Assembly: GCA_035570055.1 (NCBI GenBank)
Contig: DATMLM010000099.1
Coordinates: 17,925 to 81,924 of the forward strand
Direction: 5' to 3'
DNA length: 64,000 nucleotides
DNA from: DASRDS01 sp035570055
GTDB taxonomy: Bacteria; Gemmatimonadota; Gemmatimonadetes; Gemmatimonadales; Gemmatimonadaceae
The notes under the pieces: model-generated
Databases searched by the model: none
Seen by the model: the letters and a program-made list of their open reading frames with translations, nothing else
Told to the model about the DNA's origin: nothing
Shown here: positions 1 to 9,021 of the stretch, piece by piece
How positions within the stretch are numbered: the stretch's first letter is position 1
How the letters are laid out: each line of letters opens with the position of its first letter
Translations under genes and position numbers: made by a program

Positions 1-180
1 TTTCGACTTGTCGCTGCCCGCGTCGCGGAGCAGCGATTCGATTTTCGCGAGGATCTGGCGGGTTTGGCCGATAATGTCCGCCGTCGTATCGCTGGCGACT
101 TGCCCGGCGATGTAGATCGTGTCGCCGTGCACGACGGCCTGGCTCATGCGCGGGCCAACGTTGATTCGCTGTATGCTCAT
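1..180 (-). CDS. RidA (YjgF/YER057c/UK114) family protein, partial at window edge
   Basis: The first 60 residues of a RidA-family enamine/imine deaminase are visible; the rest lies beyond the left edge. The N-terminus shows the family pattern with IYIAGQVASD near residue 22 and IIGQTRQILAKIESLL further on. Family members hydrolyse the reactive enamine/imine products released by PLP-dependent serine/threonine dehydratases. The ATG shares four bases (ATGA) with the stop of the upstream dehydratase gene, so the two are very probably translationally coupled. The arginine and C-terminal motifs that confirm activity cannot be seen here. Confidence 0.88.
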   Translation of the reverse strand, partial: MSIQRINVGPRMSQAVVHGDTIYIAGQVASDTTADIIGQTRQILAKIESLLRDAGSDKSK

Positions 181-1109
181 CGGGTGAAGTCCACGGCAAC
201 CGTGTTGCCGCCGCTAATGATGATGCCGACGCGCTCGGTTGGCGCCGGCGTGTACACGCCGGAAAGTATCGCCGCCATGGTGCACGCGCCCGCGGGCTCG
301 GCGACGATGCGGGCGTGTGACCACAGGTGCCCTTGCGCCCGTCGGATCGCGTCGTCGGTCACGAGCACGACGCGGTCGACCCACTGCCGGGCGACCGGAA
401 ATGCGAGCGCGCCAACGCGGGGCGGAGACGTCGCGTCGGCGGCGATGCCAACGCCCGTCTGTGTATCGACGGGATGGCCAGCCTCGAGCGCATTGTACAG
501 CGTTGGCGACAGCTCGGGCTCGACGCCGATCACGCGCACCGATCCCTGGTACCAGGCGCCGACCCCGGCGATGAAACCGGCGCCGCCAACCGGGACCAGC
601 ACCGTGTCGAGGCCGGGTGCCTGCTCCTCGAGCTCCAGCGCGACGGTCCCGGCGCCCAGCATCGTCTCCAGTTGGTCGAACGAGTGCACGACGATCGCAC
701 CGGTCTCGGCGGCCCAGGCGTCCTGTGCCGCGAACCCCTCCGCCAACCCCGGCACGAGCGTGAGGTTCCCCCCATAATCGCGGATCCGCTGAAGCTTCGC
801 GGGCGAGGAGTACGCCGGCGCGAAGATCTTGGCCACGCGGCCGACGGCCCGCGCGGCATAGGACACGGACGCGCCGTGATTCCCCCCGGTCGCGGCGACG
901 ACACCGGCCGGCGGCACATCGCGCATCAGCACGTTCGCAAAAGCGCCCCGTGTCTTGAACGACCCGGCGTGTTGGCAGAGCTCGAGCTTTGCCGTGATCC
1001 CGTCGAGCAGGAGCGTTGGGGTCCGTCGAATATACGGACGGATCTGTTCATGGGCGGCGGCCACGCCATCCCGATCGGCCGCGAGCGTCATCAGCATGGT
1101 TGACAACAT
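177..1109 (-). CDS. Threonine/serine dehydratase-like PLP enzyme (fold type II)
   Basis: A 310-residue member of the tryptophan-synthase-beta/threonine ammonia-lyase family. The PLP lysine is K52 in HAGSFKTRGAF. ATGGNHGASVSYAA is the substrate/PLP-binding loop and VPVGGAGFIAG the phosphate-binding glycine loop. Length matches catabolic or short threonine dehydratases; the C-terminal ACT regulatory domain of biosynthetic IlvA is absent. The reaction would be L-threonine to 2-oxobutyrate or L-serine to pyruvate, plus ammonia, in the cytoplasm. A second in-frame ATG lies 12 bases downstream and could be the true start. It is divergent from an ArsR-type regulator and overlaps a RidA gene downstream. 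Exact substrate is not settled by sequence; a serine racemase-like role is possible. Confidence 0.88.
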   Translation of the reverse strand: MLSTMLMTLAADRDGVAAAHEQIRPYIRRTPTLLLDGITAKLELCQHAGSFKTRGAFANVLMRDVPPAGVVAATGGNHGASVSYAARAVGRVAKIFAPAYSSPAKLQRIRDYGGNLTLVPGLAEGFAAQDAWAAETGAIVVHSFDQLETMLGAGTVALELEEQAPGLDTVLVPVGGAGFIAGVGAWYQGSVRVIGVEPELSPTLYNALEAGHPVDTQTGVGIAADATSPPRVGALAFPVARQWVDRVVLVTDDAIRRAQGHLWSHARIVAEPAGACTMAAILSGVYTPAPTERVGIIISGGNTVAVDFTR

Positions 1110-1119
1110 ACTTAGTCAA
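1100..1119. promoter_or_regulatory. Candidate ArsR operator (TTGAC-N10-GTCAA)
   Basis: An inverted repeat, TTGAC and GTCAA separated by 10 bases, lies in the short AT-rich gap between the dehydratase start (minus strand) and the ArsR gene (plus strand). An operator for autoregulation and control of the divergent gene is the simple reading. Inference from position and symmetry only. Confidence 0.35.
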
Positions 1120-1135
1120 ATAGCTAATTATCAAT

Positions 1136-1438
1136 ATGGTGACCGATCGCGTGCTGCGCGCGCTGGCGAGTGAGCGACGGTTGCGCATCCTCGACTGGCT
1201 CAAACATCCCGTCGCGCATTTTCCGCCGCAGGTCGACGGGGATCTCGTGAAGGACGGCGTGTGCGGCGTGTTCATCGCCCAGAAGCTCGGCGTGTCGCAA
1301 CCCACGGCGCACGAGCACTTGCGCATTCTCTCGGCGGCGGGGCTCATCCGCGGGAAGCGCATCAAGCAGTGGACGTTCTATAAGCGCGACGAGGCTCGCA
1401 TTCGCGAGCTCAAACGGGGCGTTTTGAGCCGGATTTAG
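1136..1438 (+). CDS. ArsR-family winged-helix transcriptional regulator
   Basis: A 100-residue protein with the ArsR winged-helix layout: RVLRALASERRLRILDWL, then the recognition helix GVSQPTAHEHLRILSAAGLI, then a wing (GKRIKQWTFYKRDE). I see no CxC metal-binding motif, so it is probably not a classical metal sensor. It starts 26 bases from the divergent dehydratase gene and probably controls it and itself. A GC hairpin follows directly after the stop codon. Confidence 0.87.
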   Translation: MVTDRVLRALASERRLRILDWLKHPVAHFPPQVDGDLVKDGVCGVFIAQKLGVSQPTAHEHLRILSAAGLIRGKRIKQWTFYKRDEARIRELKRGVLSRI

Positions 1439-1441
1439 GCA

Positions 1442-1468
1442 CACAGGCGCGCTTCGCGCGCACCGTGC
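1442..1468 (+). repeat. CACAGG-hairpin element, copy 1
   Basis: CACAGG is followed by a perfect stem GCGCGC with loop TTC and then CACCGTGC. It begins four bases after the ArsR stop codon. The same architecture recurs at 34.3-34.5 kb. It may act as a terminator or RNA-stabilising hairpin, although no T-run follows. Confidence 0.55.
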
Positions 1469-1530
1469 CCATCCCGGAACGACCGACGGCGCCCGGGCCT
1501 GTGATCAGCGCCGGACGCCGTCCTGGAGAG

Positions 1531-1560
1531 TTGCGCGTTCGCGCGAAGCGCGGCGCGCAC
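1531..1560 (-). repeat. Inverted copy of the GC hairpin core
   Basis: On the minus strand this holds the same 13-base core (CGCGCTTCGCGCG) as the hairpin at 1448-1460. The two cores face each other between the convergent ArsR gene and the small secreted-protein gene, as expected for a bidirectional terminator region. The CACAGG and CACCG flanks are not clearly kept here. Confidence 0.4.
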
Positions 1561-1568
1561 TTCGGGCG

Positions 1569-1823
1569 TTACATGCAGCTCGCCGATTTCATGGCCAGCT
1601 TGGTCGCCTCGAACGTGCCGTCCTTGTCGGCGGCACCCGTCAGCGTCACGGTGTGCCCGACGTGCCCGTCGAGCTTCACCGACTTCGACATCACCGGCCA
1701 CGTTTTCCCGCCGGCCGCGATCGAGTACGTCCCGGCCTTGTCGCCCTTCGACAAACACCCGCTCACCGTATCGGCCGGCGCGGGCGCGGCCATCATCATG
1801 ATCGCTGCGATAGTGCTTATCAT
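1569..1823 (-). CDS. Small secreted protein of unknown function
   Basis: An 84-residue protein with an N-terminal signal peptide (MISTIAAIMMMAAPAPAD) and a mature part with two cysteines (SGCLSKG and SASCM). The mature domain looks like a small beta-rich domain (GTYSIAAGGKTWPV, HTVTLTGAADKDGTFEATKL). I cannot name the function. The start at 1823 is preferred over the ATG at 1829: an AGGAG lies six bases from the former but directly abuts the latter. It is divergent from the RND pump gene and convergent with ArsR. Confidence 0.68.
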   Translation of the reverse strand: MISTIAAIMMMAAPAPADTVSGCLSKGDKAGTYSIAAGGKTWPVMSKSVKLDGHVGHTVTLTGAADKDGTFEATKLAMKSASCM

Positions 1824-1931
1824 GCTCATCTCCTGTCTTGGGGGTGTCGAGAACCTATCACCAACTCGACGCCGAGGCGAGCGCGACCAGACGGCCAACG
1901 GTACGCCAGGCTCGTGCGTTATTTTTCTAGC

Positions 1932-4900
1932 ATGTGGATAGTCCGCCTGGCGCTCCGCCGCCCGTACACGTTCGTCGTCGCCTCCCTCCTCGTCATCATC
2001 TTCGGGATCGTCGCGATCCGCCGCACTCCGGCGGACGTATTCCCGGAGATCAACAGCCCAGTCATTAACGTCGTCTGGGTCTGGCCCGGCATGAGCCCGC
2101 GCGACATGGAACAGCGGATCGTCGGGCCGAACGAGCGATTCGCCACGACGGTCGTGAACGACATCGAGCACATCGAGTCGAACTCGCTGTTCGGCGAGGG
2201 CGTCATCCGGATCTTCTTCCACCCGGACGTCAACATCGGCGCGGCCAACGCGCAGGTGACGGCCTACTGCCAGACCGCGCTCCGCGGCTATCCGCCGGGC
2301 ACCGTCCCGCCACTCATCATCCAGTTCAACGCGACGAACGTCCCGATCCTCCAGCTGGGCATCAGAAGCTCCGTCCTGTCCGAGCAGCAGATCAACGACA
2401 ACGCGTCGAACTTCCTGCGCGTCGGCCTCGCGACCGTCCAGGGCGCGCAGCTGCCCGGTCTCTATGGTGGCAAGCCACGGCAGATCATGGTCGACCTGGA
2501 CCCGTCGGCCCTGCTGGCGAAGGGGCTGAGCCCGGCCGACGTCAGCCTGGCCATGAACGCGCAGGTCGTGACGACGCCCTCCGGCAGCGTGAAGCTCGGC
2601 TCGCGCGAATATCAGGTCGGGCTCAACTCGAACCCCGACGTCGTCGAGACGCTGAACGACATGCCGATCCGCCAGGTGAACGGCGCGATGGTCTACGTCC
2701 GCGATGTCGCGCACGTGCACGATGGCTACGCCGTGCAGACGAACATCGTCCGCGACAACGGATCCCGCGGCGCGCTGCAAACGATTCTCAAGGCGCAGGG
2801 GAACTCGACGCTCGACATCGTCAAGCGCGTCAAAGAAGCGCTCCCGGCCATTATGGCGACCCTGCCGCCGTCGATGCAGATGCGCTACGTGATCGACCAG
2901 TCGATCTTCGTGCGTGCGGCGCTCGACGGCGTGTTGCGCGAGGCTGCTATTGCGGCGTGCCTCACCGCGCTCATGATCCTGATCTTCCTCGGCAGCTGGC
3001 GCAGCACGCTCATCGTCGCCATCTCGATTCCGCTGTCGATCCTGGTTTCCATCATCATCATGGCCGCCCTCGGTCAAACGCTGAACGTGATGACCATGGG
3101 CGGGCTGGCCCTCGCGGTCGGCATCCTCGTCGACGATGCCACGGTCGAGATCGAGAATATCCATCGCAACCTGGGCCAACGAAAAGAACTGACGCAGGCC
3201 ATTCTCGACGGCGCCTCCCAGATCGCGGTGCCGGCGTTCGTGTCGACCTTGGCGATCTGCATCGTGTTCGTCCCCGTGTTCTTCCTCGGGGGTATCGCGG
3301 GCGCTCTCTTCGCCCCGTTAGCCATGGCCGTGATCTTCGCCATGCTCGCGTCGTACGTGCTCTCCCGCACCATCGTGCCCACCATGGTGCAGTTCTTATT
3401 GAAGGACGAGGCCGAGATGTACCGCGAGGGCGAGCACGCCGAGGGCGGGACCGGACCGGTGTGGCGCATCTATCACGCGTTCAACCACGTGTTCGAACGC
3501 GCGCGCGACCGGTATCACGCCGCGCTCAAAACAGCGCTGGGCCATCGCCGATTGGTTGCGGCGGCCGCGGCCCTCTTCTGCGTCGGGTCGGCGTGCCTGG
3601 CGCCGTTCATTGGCGAGGATTTCTTTCCGAAGGTCGACGCGGGCCAGATTCGGCTGCACGTGCGCGCGCCGGCCGGCACGCGTATCGAAGAGACCGAGCA
3701 ATTCGTCGCCGCCGTTGATCGGACCGTCCGTGAGATCATCCCGCCGCGAGAGCTCGCGGGCATCCTCGACAACATCGGACTGCCCTATAGTCAGATCAAC
3801 CTGTCGATGAGCGACACGCCGACCATCAGTGCCGCCGACGCCGAGATCCTGATCTCGCTGGCGCCGGAGCACCGCACCTCGACCTGGCAGTACATCAAGG
3901 TCCTGCGCCGGCGATTCCACGACCTCTATCCGCAAGGCACGTTTTCGTTCGGCGCCGCCGACATAGTGAGCCAGATCCTGAACTTCGGCATTCCGGCGCC
4001 GATCGATATTCAGGTGGTCGGTCGCGATCCCCGAAATTACGAGATCGCCCAGCGACTCGTGAATGAGATCCGCAACGTGCCGGGCGCCGTCGATGTGCGC
4101 ATTCAGCAGGAGATGGCGGCGCCGGAGCTCATGTTCGATGTCGACCGCTCCCGCGCCGCCGAGCTCGGTGTGTCACAGCAAAGCGTCGCGTCCAGCGTCC
4201 TCACGTCGCTGTCGTCGACCGTCCAGGCCGCGCCCAACTTCTGGCTGAATACCGAGAACGGCATCCAGTACAGCCTGGTCGTCCAGACGCCGCCACTCAA
4301 GTACAACACGCTCGACGACATCAACGCGACCCCCATCGGCTCGCCGGCATCGGGCGTCCCCGGACTCACCGACCTGCCATCCCGCGCGGTCCCGATCACG
4401 AGCCAGGAGGCGCCCCTGGTGCTCGGCAACGTCGCCAGCATGCATCGCACGACCGTGCCGATGGAGATCAGTCACTACAACGTCCAGAACGTGTTCGACA
4501 TCTTCGCCGCGCCGCAGGATCGCGATCTGGGCGGCGTCGCCGCCGATATCGATCGCATCGTCGCCCGTGAGAAACCGAACCTCCCGCGCGGCACGCAGCT
4601 CGTCGTGCGCGGCCAGGTGCGCAGCATGTTCGCCTCGTTCGCCGGTCTGGGCGCCGGTCTCGCTTTCGCGATCTTGCTCGTCTACTTGTTGATGGTCGTC
4701 AACTTCCAGTCCTGGTCCGACCCGCTGATCATCATCATGGCTCTGCCAGGAGCATTGGCGGGGATTTTGTGGGCGCTCTTCGCGACGAACACCGCCTTTA
4801 GCGTCCCGTCGCTGATGGGCGCCATCATGGCCATGGGCGTCGCGACCGCCAACAGCATCTTGCTCGTCACATTCGCCAACGACCGCCGGCACGCGGGCCG

Positions 4901-5141
4901 GACGCCTCTCGAGGCCGCGGCTGACGCAGGGTTCACGCGCTTGCGTCCCGTGATCATGACGGCCCTCGCGATGATCATCGGCATGCTGCCGATGGCCCTC
5001 GGCCTTGGCGAGGGCGGAGAACAAAACGCACCCCTCGGTCGCGCCGTTATCGGCGGACTCGTTGTCGCGACCATGTTCACGCTATTCTTCGTGCCTACTG
5101 TGTATAGTGTCATCCACGGACGGCGCTCAACCGCCCGATGA
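1932..5141 (+). CDS. RND efflux transporter permease (AcrB/MdtB-like)
   Basis: A 1069-residue inner-membrane proton-driven RND pump, full length for the HAE1-type family. It opens with the canonical first helix (RRPYTFVVASLLVIIFGI) and FPEINSPVINV. The proton-relay pair D401-D402 lies in GILVDDATVEIENIHR of the fourth helix; the second half carries GVATANSILLVTFANDRR. Two large periplasmic loops follow helices 1 and 7. The reading frame is open further upstream, but ATG 1932 matches the family N-terminus. The adaptor gene follows after 4 bases. No TolC-like outer-membrane gene is in the window, so the pump must borrow one. Substrate unknown. Confidence 0.95.
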   Translation: MWIVRLALRRPYTFVVASLLVIIFGIVAIRRTPADVFPEINSPVINVVWVWPGMSPRDMEQRIVGPNERFATTVVNDIEHIESNSLFGEGVIRIFFHPDVNIGAANAQVTAYCQTALRGYPPGTVPPLIIQFNATNVPILQLGIRSSVLSEQQINDNASNFLRVGLATVQGAQLPGLYGGKPRQIMVDLDPSALLAKGLSPADVSLAMNAQVVTTPSGSVKLGSREYQVGLNSNPDVVETLNDMPIRQVNGAMVYVRDVAHVHDGYAVQTNIVRDNGSRGALQTILKAQGNSTLDIVKRVKEALPAIMATLPPSMQMRYVIDQSIFVRAALDGVLREAAIAACLTALMILIFLGSWRSTLIVAISIPLSILVSIIIMAALGQTLNVMTMGGLALAVGILVDDATVEIENIHRNLGQRKELTQAILDGASQIAVPAFVSTLAICIVFVPVFFLGGIAGALFAPLAMAVIFAMLASYVLSRTIVPTMVQFLLKDEAEMYREGEHAEGGTGPVWRIYHAFNHVFERARDRYHAALKTALGHRRLVAAAAALFCVGSACLAPFIGEDFFPKVDAGQIRLHVRAPAGTRIEETEQFVAAVDRTVREIIPPRELAGILDNIGLPYSQINLSMSDTPTISAADAEILISLAPEHRTSTWQYIKVLRRRFHDLYPQGTFSFGAADIVSQILNFGIPAPIDIQVVGRDPRNYEIAQRLVNEIRNVPGAVDVRIQQEMAAPELMFDVDRSRAAELGVSQQSVASSVLTSLSSTVQAAPNFWLNTENGIQYSLVVQTPPLKYNTLDDINATPIGSPASGVPGLTDLPSRAVPITSQEAPLVLGNVASMHRTTVPMEISHYNVQNVFDIFAAPQDRDLGGVAADIDRIVAREKPNLPRGTQLVVRGQVRSMFASFAGLGAGLAFAILLVYLLMVVNFQSWSDPLIIIMALPGALAGILWALFATNTAFSVPSLMGAIMAMGVATANSILLVTFANDRRHAGRTPLEAAADAGFTRLRPVIMTALAMIIGMLPMALGLGEGGEQNAPLGRAVIGGLVVATMFTLFFVPTVYSVIHGRRSTAR

Positions 5142-5145
5142 TCAT

Positions 5146-6282
5146 ATGAAAGCTGCTCTTGGTACCGGCGCACTGGTCCTGGCCGCGCTCCTGGCGTTCG
5201 GCATCATCCCGCGCGTGCAGCGCTCGCGCGAGCTCGAGGCCGAGTCGGCGTCGGTGCACAGCGTGCCGAAGGTGAATGTCGTCACCGTCGGCAAGGCCGC
5301 CCCGACGTCTCAGCTCGCGCTCCCCGGTTCGATCGAGGCGATGCACGAGGCGCCACTCTACGCCCGCACCCCGGGCTACATCGCGCGCTGGACCACGGAC
5401 ATCGGCGCGTATGTGACCGCGGGCCAGCTCATGGCGCAAATCGAGTCGCCCGAGGTCGATCATCAAGTCGATCAAGCCAAAGCGGACTTGATCCAACTGC
5501 AAGCCAACCTGGATCTCGCCAAACATACGCTCGACCGGTGGCAGGCCTTGGCGCACGATTCGGTCGTGACCGCCCTCGATGTCGATACGAAACAGGCCAC
5601 CTACGATGCGGCCGAGGGCAATTTGAGATCGGGCCAGGCGAATTATCGCCGGTTATTGCAGCTCCAGGATTACGAGCGCGTGGTCGCTCCGTTTGCTGGT
5701 GTCGTGACATCGCGAACCATCGATAACGGCATGTTGATCGACGCCGGCGCCGCATCGAGCAAGCCGCTCTTCACGGTGGCGGGCACGGATACCGTCCGGG
5801 TGTATGTCGACGTGCCGCAAAGTGCGATGGCGATGGTGCAGCCAGGGCAAAAGGCGATCGTCGTGATACGAGAGCTCCCGCAAACGGCGTTCGAGGGCAC
5901 GGTGGTCAGAAATGCGAGGGCTCTGGATGCCGCGTCGCGGACGCTGCTGACCGAGGTCCAGATCGTGAACCCCAAGCGATTGCTGCTGCCGGGCATGTAC
6001 GCCGAGGTCCGGTTCCAGATCAAGGGTGACGGGCAAACCCTCTTGATACCGGCAAACGCACTGGTGGTTCGCACCGAGGGCCCCGAAGCCGCGGTGGTCA
6101 AGAGCGACAACACCGTGCACTATCAGAAGCTGGAATTGGGAAGGGATTTCGGCACGGAAGTTGAGATTACCAGTGGCCTGGACGAGGGCACGCGAGTCGT
6201 CGTCAATCCCTCGGACGACATTCGCGAAGGCGTCGCGGTCACCGTGCTGTCACCGGTTGGTGACGCGAAGCCAACCCGGTAA
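5146..6282 (+). CDS. RND periplasmic adaptor (HlyD/AcrA family)
   Basis: A 378-residue membrane-fusion protein that would link the RND pump to an outer-membrane channel. An N-terminal membrane anchor (about residues 4-22) is followed by the lipoyl/barrel-sandwich half-motif (GSIEAMHEAPLYARTPGYI), an alpha-hairpin (VDHQVDQAKADLIQLQANLDL), the second half-motif (YERVVAPFAGVVTSR) and beta-barrel and membrane-proximal domains. It starts 4 bases after the permease stop, so the pair is one operon. There is no lipobox cysteine; anchoring is by the N-terminal helix. Confidence 0.94.
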   Translation: MKAALGTGALVLAALLAFGIIPRVQRSRELEAESASVHSVPKVNVVTVGKAAPTSQLALPGSIEAMHEAPLYARTPGYIARWTTDIGAYVTAGQLMAQIESPEVDHQVDQAKADLIQLQANLDLAKHTLDRWQALAHDSVVTALDVDTKQATYDAAEGNLRSGQANYRRLLQLQDYERVVAPFAGVVTSRTIDNGMLIDAGAASSKPLFTVAGTDTVRVYVDVPQSAMAMVQPGQKAIVVIRELPQTAFEGTVVRNARALDAASRTLLTEVQIVNPKRLLLPGMYAEVRFQIKGDGQTLLIPANALVVRTEGPEAAVVKSDNTVHYQKLELGRDFGTEVEITSGLDEGTRVVVNPSDDIREGVAVTVLSPVGDAKPTR

Positions 6283-6321
6283 CGCGAACGTCGATGAGAG
6301 GGTCCCTCATTTTGGGCCTGC

Positions 6322-7674
6322 ATGCGACGAGGTATCGTTCTGATCATCTTCGCCGCCATTTCCGCGTGCTCGGCGGATAATGGGGTGACGACTCCCGCGC
6401 CGGGGACGAAAATCCGGCACGTGATCATCATCATGCAGGAAAACCGCTCGTTCGACACGTACTTCGGAACGTTTCCGGGCGCGGACGGGATCCCCATGCA
6501 GGACGAGCTGCCGCGCGACTGCCTGCCCGACCCGGTGCACAATACCTGCATCTACCCGTATCACGACACCGCCGATGTCAACGTCGGCGGCCCGCATGCC
6601 GCCCCCGATGCGGTGGCCGATATCGACGGCGGGAACATGGACGGGTTCGTGGCGCGCGCGCTGAGGGTCAAGGCGACGTGCGTCACTGCCCAGGATCCGA
6701 GCTGCCACGGCGGGACGGACGTCATGGGCTACCACGACGACCACGAGATTCCGAACTACTGGGCTTACGCGCAGAACTTCGTGCTCCAGGACCGGCTGTT
6801 CGAAGCGGCGGCGACGTGGAGTCTGCCCGCGCATTTGTTCATGGTATCCGCATGGTCGGCCTCCTGCGAGATCGACCAACCGATGACTTGCCGCAATGCG
6901 CTGCAATCGCCCGCTGGGGGCATTCCCGTGGGAGGCGCGTGGATCCCCGCGAAATCCGGCGCGTACGCGTGGACTGACATCACCTATCTCCTGCACAAGG
7001 CCGGCATCAGCTGGAAGTACTATGTCGCGAATGGCTCGCAGCCGGATTGCGACGACGACGGCGCGAAATGTCCGGCGGTCCCGCAAAACAGCGCGACGCC
7101 CTCGATTTGGAATCCATTGCCGAGCTTCACCACCGTCCGGATCGATGGAGAGCTTGGCAACATCCAGGATCTCGAAAACTTCTACGAGGACGCGAAGCAG
7201 AGTCGCCTCCCGCAAGTCGCCTGGATCGTGCCGAATCAAAAGGACGGCGAGCACCCGCCGGCGAAGGTGAGCGATGGCGAGAAGTACGTCACCGGGGTGA
7301 TCAACGCCATTATGCAGTCACCGCAATGGGATTCCACCGCGATCTTCCTGAGCTGGGATGACTGGGGCGGCTTCTACGATCACGTCGTGCCGCCGAAAAT
7401 CGACGAGAACGGCTACGGGATCCGCGTCCCGGGACTCGTGATCAGCCCGTACGCGAAACAGGGCTATATCGATCATCAGCTCCTGAGTCACGACGCCTAT
7501 CTCAAGTTCATCGAGGACGTGTTCCTCGCGAATCGGCGCATTGACCCGCGGACCGACGGGCGCCCCGATCCCCGCCCCACCGTGCGCGAGTCGGTGCGCC
7601 TCCTCGGCGACCTGCAGAACGACTTCGATTTCACGCAGCCGCCGCGCGCGCCGATGATACTACCCCCCCGGTAA
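6322..7674 (+). CDS. Secreted phosphoesterase lipoprotein (phospholipase C/acid phosphatase family)
   Basis: A 450-residue alkaline-phosphatase-superfamily protein of the bacterial phospholipase C/AcpA phosphoesterase type. A lipoprotein signal ends at the lipobox AISAC (Cys16). Family motifs are present: IIMQENRSFDTYFG (E40, N41, S43, D45) near the N-terminus, GYHDDHEIPNYWAYA, FLSWDDWGGFYDHVVPP and LSHDAYLKFIEDVF. It would hydrolyse phosphate esters or phospholipid headgroups at the cell surface. The gene stands alone, 39 bases after the adaptor gene. Sequence does not separate phospholipase from phosphatase activity. Confidence 0.9.
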   Translation: MRRGIVLIIFAAISACSADNGVTTPAPGTKIRHVIIIMQENRSFDTYFGTFPGADGIPMQDELPRDCLPDPVHNTCIYPYHDTADVNVGGPHAAPDAVADIDGGNMDGFVARALRVKATCVTAQDPSCHGGTDVMGYHDDHEIPNYWAYAQNFVLQDRLFEAAATWSLPAHLFMVSAWSASCEIDQPMTCRNALQSPAGGIPVGGAWIPAKSGAYAWTDITYLLHKAGISWKYYVANGSQPDCDDDGAKCPAVPQNSATPSIWNPLPSFTTVRIDGELGNIQDLENFYEDAKQSRLPQVAWIVPNQKDGEHPPAKVSDGEKYVTGVINAIMQSPQWDSTAIFLSWDDWGGFYDHVVPPKIDENGYGIRVPGLVISPYAKQGYIDHQLLSHDAYLKFIEDVFLANRRIDPRTDGRPDPRPTVRESVRLLGDLQNDFDFTQPPRAPMILPPR

Positions 7675-7695
7675 GGGACGGCCTATTGTTGGGCC

Positions 7696-9021
7696 ATGCG
7701 CCCAACCTGGCTTGCCGTCCTCGCGATCATCGGCCTAACGCCGCCGCCCTCACTGTCCACAGAGGTCGACCGCCTCGCCTCCCAAGTGACGCCAAAAGTG
7801 GTCGCCTGGCGGCGCGATATTCACCAACATCCCGAGCTCGGCAACCGCGAGTTTCGCACCTCGAAACTCGTGGCCGCACATCTCAAGTCGCTGGGCCTCG
7901 AGGTCCGCGAGGGTATCGCGCACACCGGCGTCGTCGGGATCCTCCGCGGCGGCAAACCGGGACCCGTCGTCGCATTGCGCGCGGACATGGATGCCCTGCC
8001 GGTCACCGAGCCGTCCGGTCTGCCCTTTGCCTCGACGGAGCGAACGACCTACAACGGTCAAGACGTTGGTGTGATGCACGCGTGCGGGCACGACAATCAC
8101 GTGGCGATCTTGATGGGCGTGGCCGAAGTGCTCTCCGGCCTGAAGCAGCAGTTGCCGGGGACCGTGATCTTTTTGTTTCAACCGGCCGAAGAAGGCGTCC
8201 CCGAAGGGGAGCAGGGCGGCGCGAAGATGATGCTCGAAGAGGGCGCTTTTGATAATCCGAAGCCAAGCGCGGTGTTCGGACTGCATGTCTGGCCCGGACC
8301 GGTCGGCAACATCTCATACTCGCCTCACGCGTTCATGGCGAGCTCCGACGCCTTCACGATCATCGTGCACGGTCACGCCACGCACGGCGCGATCCCATGG
8401 GCCGGCATCGACCCGATCGCGATATCGGCGCAGATCGTCACCGGGTTGCAGACGATCGTGAGCCGCCAGGTCAATCTCACGACCGGCGCGGCGATCGTCA
8501 CGGTGGGCAGCATTCACGGCGGCGTGCGCAACAACGTCATCTCCGATAGCGTCGTCATGACGGGCACGCTGCGGGCGTTCGATTCGACGACCCGGCGCAT
8601 CCTGCGCGAGCGCGTCGTCCGCGAGGCCGAGTTGATCGCGCAGAGCGGCGGGGGGACGGCCGATGTGAAAATCGGCCAAGGGTATCCGGTGACGGTGAAC
8701 GACCCGGCGCTGGTCGCCCGGATGCTCCCGACGCTCCGGGCTGTCGTCGGTGACACGAACGTCGTCGAGATTCCGCCGGTGACCGTGTCCGAGGACTTCT
8801 CGTACTACGAGCAGCGGGTGCCCGGGTTCTTCTTCTTTCTCGGCGTCACGTCGCCGGATATCGACTGGCACACCGCGCCCGTGAATCACTCGCCCAAGTT
8901 CACCGCGGACGAGAGCGCGCTGCCGATCGGCGTGCGAGCACTCTCACACCTGGCCGTCAATTACCTCACGGCGAGCCCAACAGGATCTTCTCGACTTCCT
9001 CGCGCCGGCGCCGGCCAATAG
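7696..9021 (+). CDS. M20-family amidohydrolase, exported
   Basis: A 441-residue enzyme of the M20D group (hippurate/IAA-amino-acid hydrolase, N-acyl-amino-acid amidohydrolase). A signal peptide covers about residues 1-21. Metal-site motifs are VALRADMDALPV, MHACGHDNHV (C130, H132) and FQPAEEG, with a dimerisation/lid domain (HATHGAIPWAGIDPI) in the middle. Members cleave the amide bond of N-acylated amino acids. The 3' end overlaps the convergent response-regulator gene by 56 bases. The acyl substrate cannot be deduced. Confidence 0.92.
   Translation: MRPTWLAVLAIIGLTPPPSLSTEVDRLASQVTPKVVAWRRDIHQHPELGNREFRTSKLVAAHLKSLGLEVREGIAHTGVVGILRGGKPGPVVALRADMDALPVTEPSGLPFASTERTTYNGQDVGVMHACGHDNHVAILMGVAEVLSGLKQQLPGTVIFLFQPAEEGVPEGEQGGAKMMLEEGAFDNPKPSAVFGLHVWPGPVGNISYSPHAFMASSDAFTIIVHGHATHGAIPWAGIDPIAISAQIVTGLQTIVSRQVNLTTGAAIVTVGSIHGGVRNNVISDSVVMTGTLRAFDSTTRRILRERVVREAELIAQSGGGTADVKIGQGYPVTVNDPALVARMLPTLRAVVGDTNVVEIPPVTVSEDFSYYEQRVPGFFFFLGVTSPDIDWHTAPVNHSPKFTADESALPIGVRALSHLAVNYLTASPTGSSRLPRAGAGQ

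Noticed and set aside
1569..3179. Long antisense frame on the minus strand under the RND gene
   Set aside because: It is a GC-rich shadow of the pump gene; only its last 84 residues (the small secreted protein) make sense.
7696..9021. Operon of phosphoesterase and amidohydrolase
   Set aside because: They are on the same strand and 21 bases apart but share no pathway; co-transcription is possible without functional linkage, so it was not scored.
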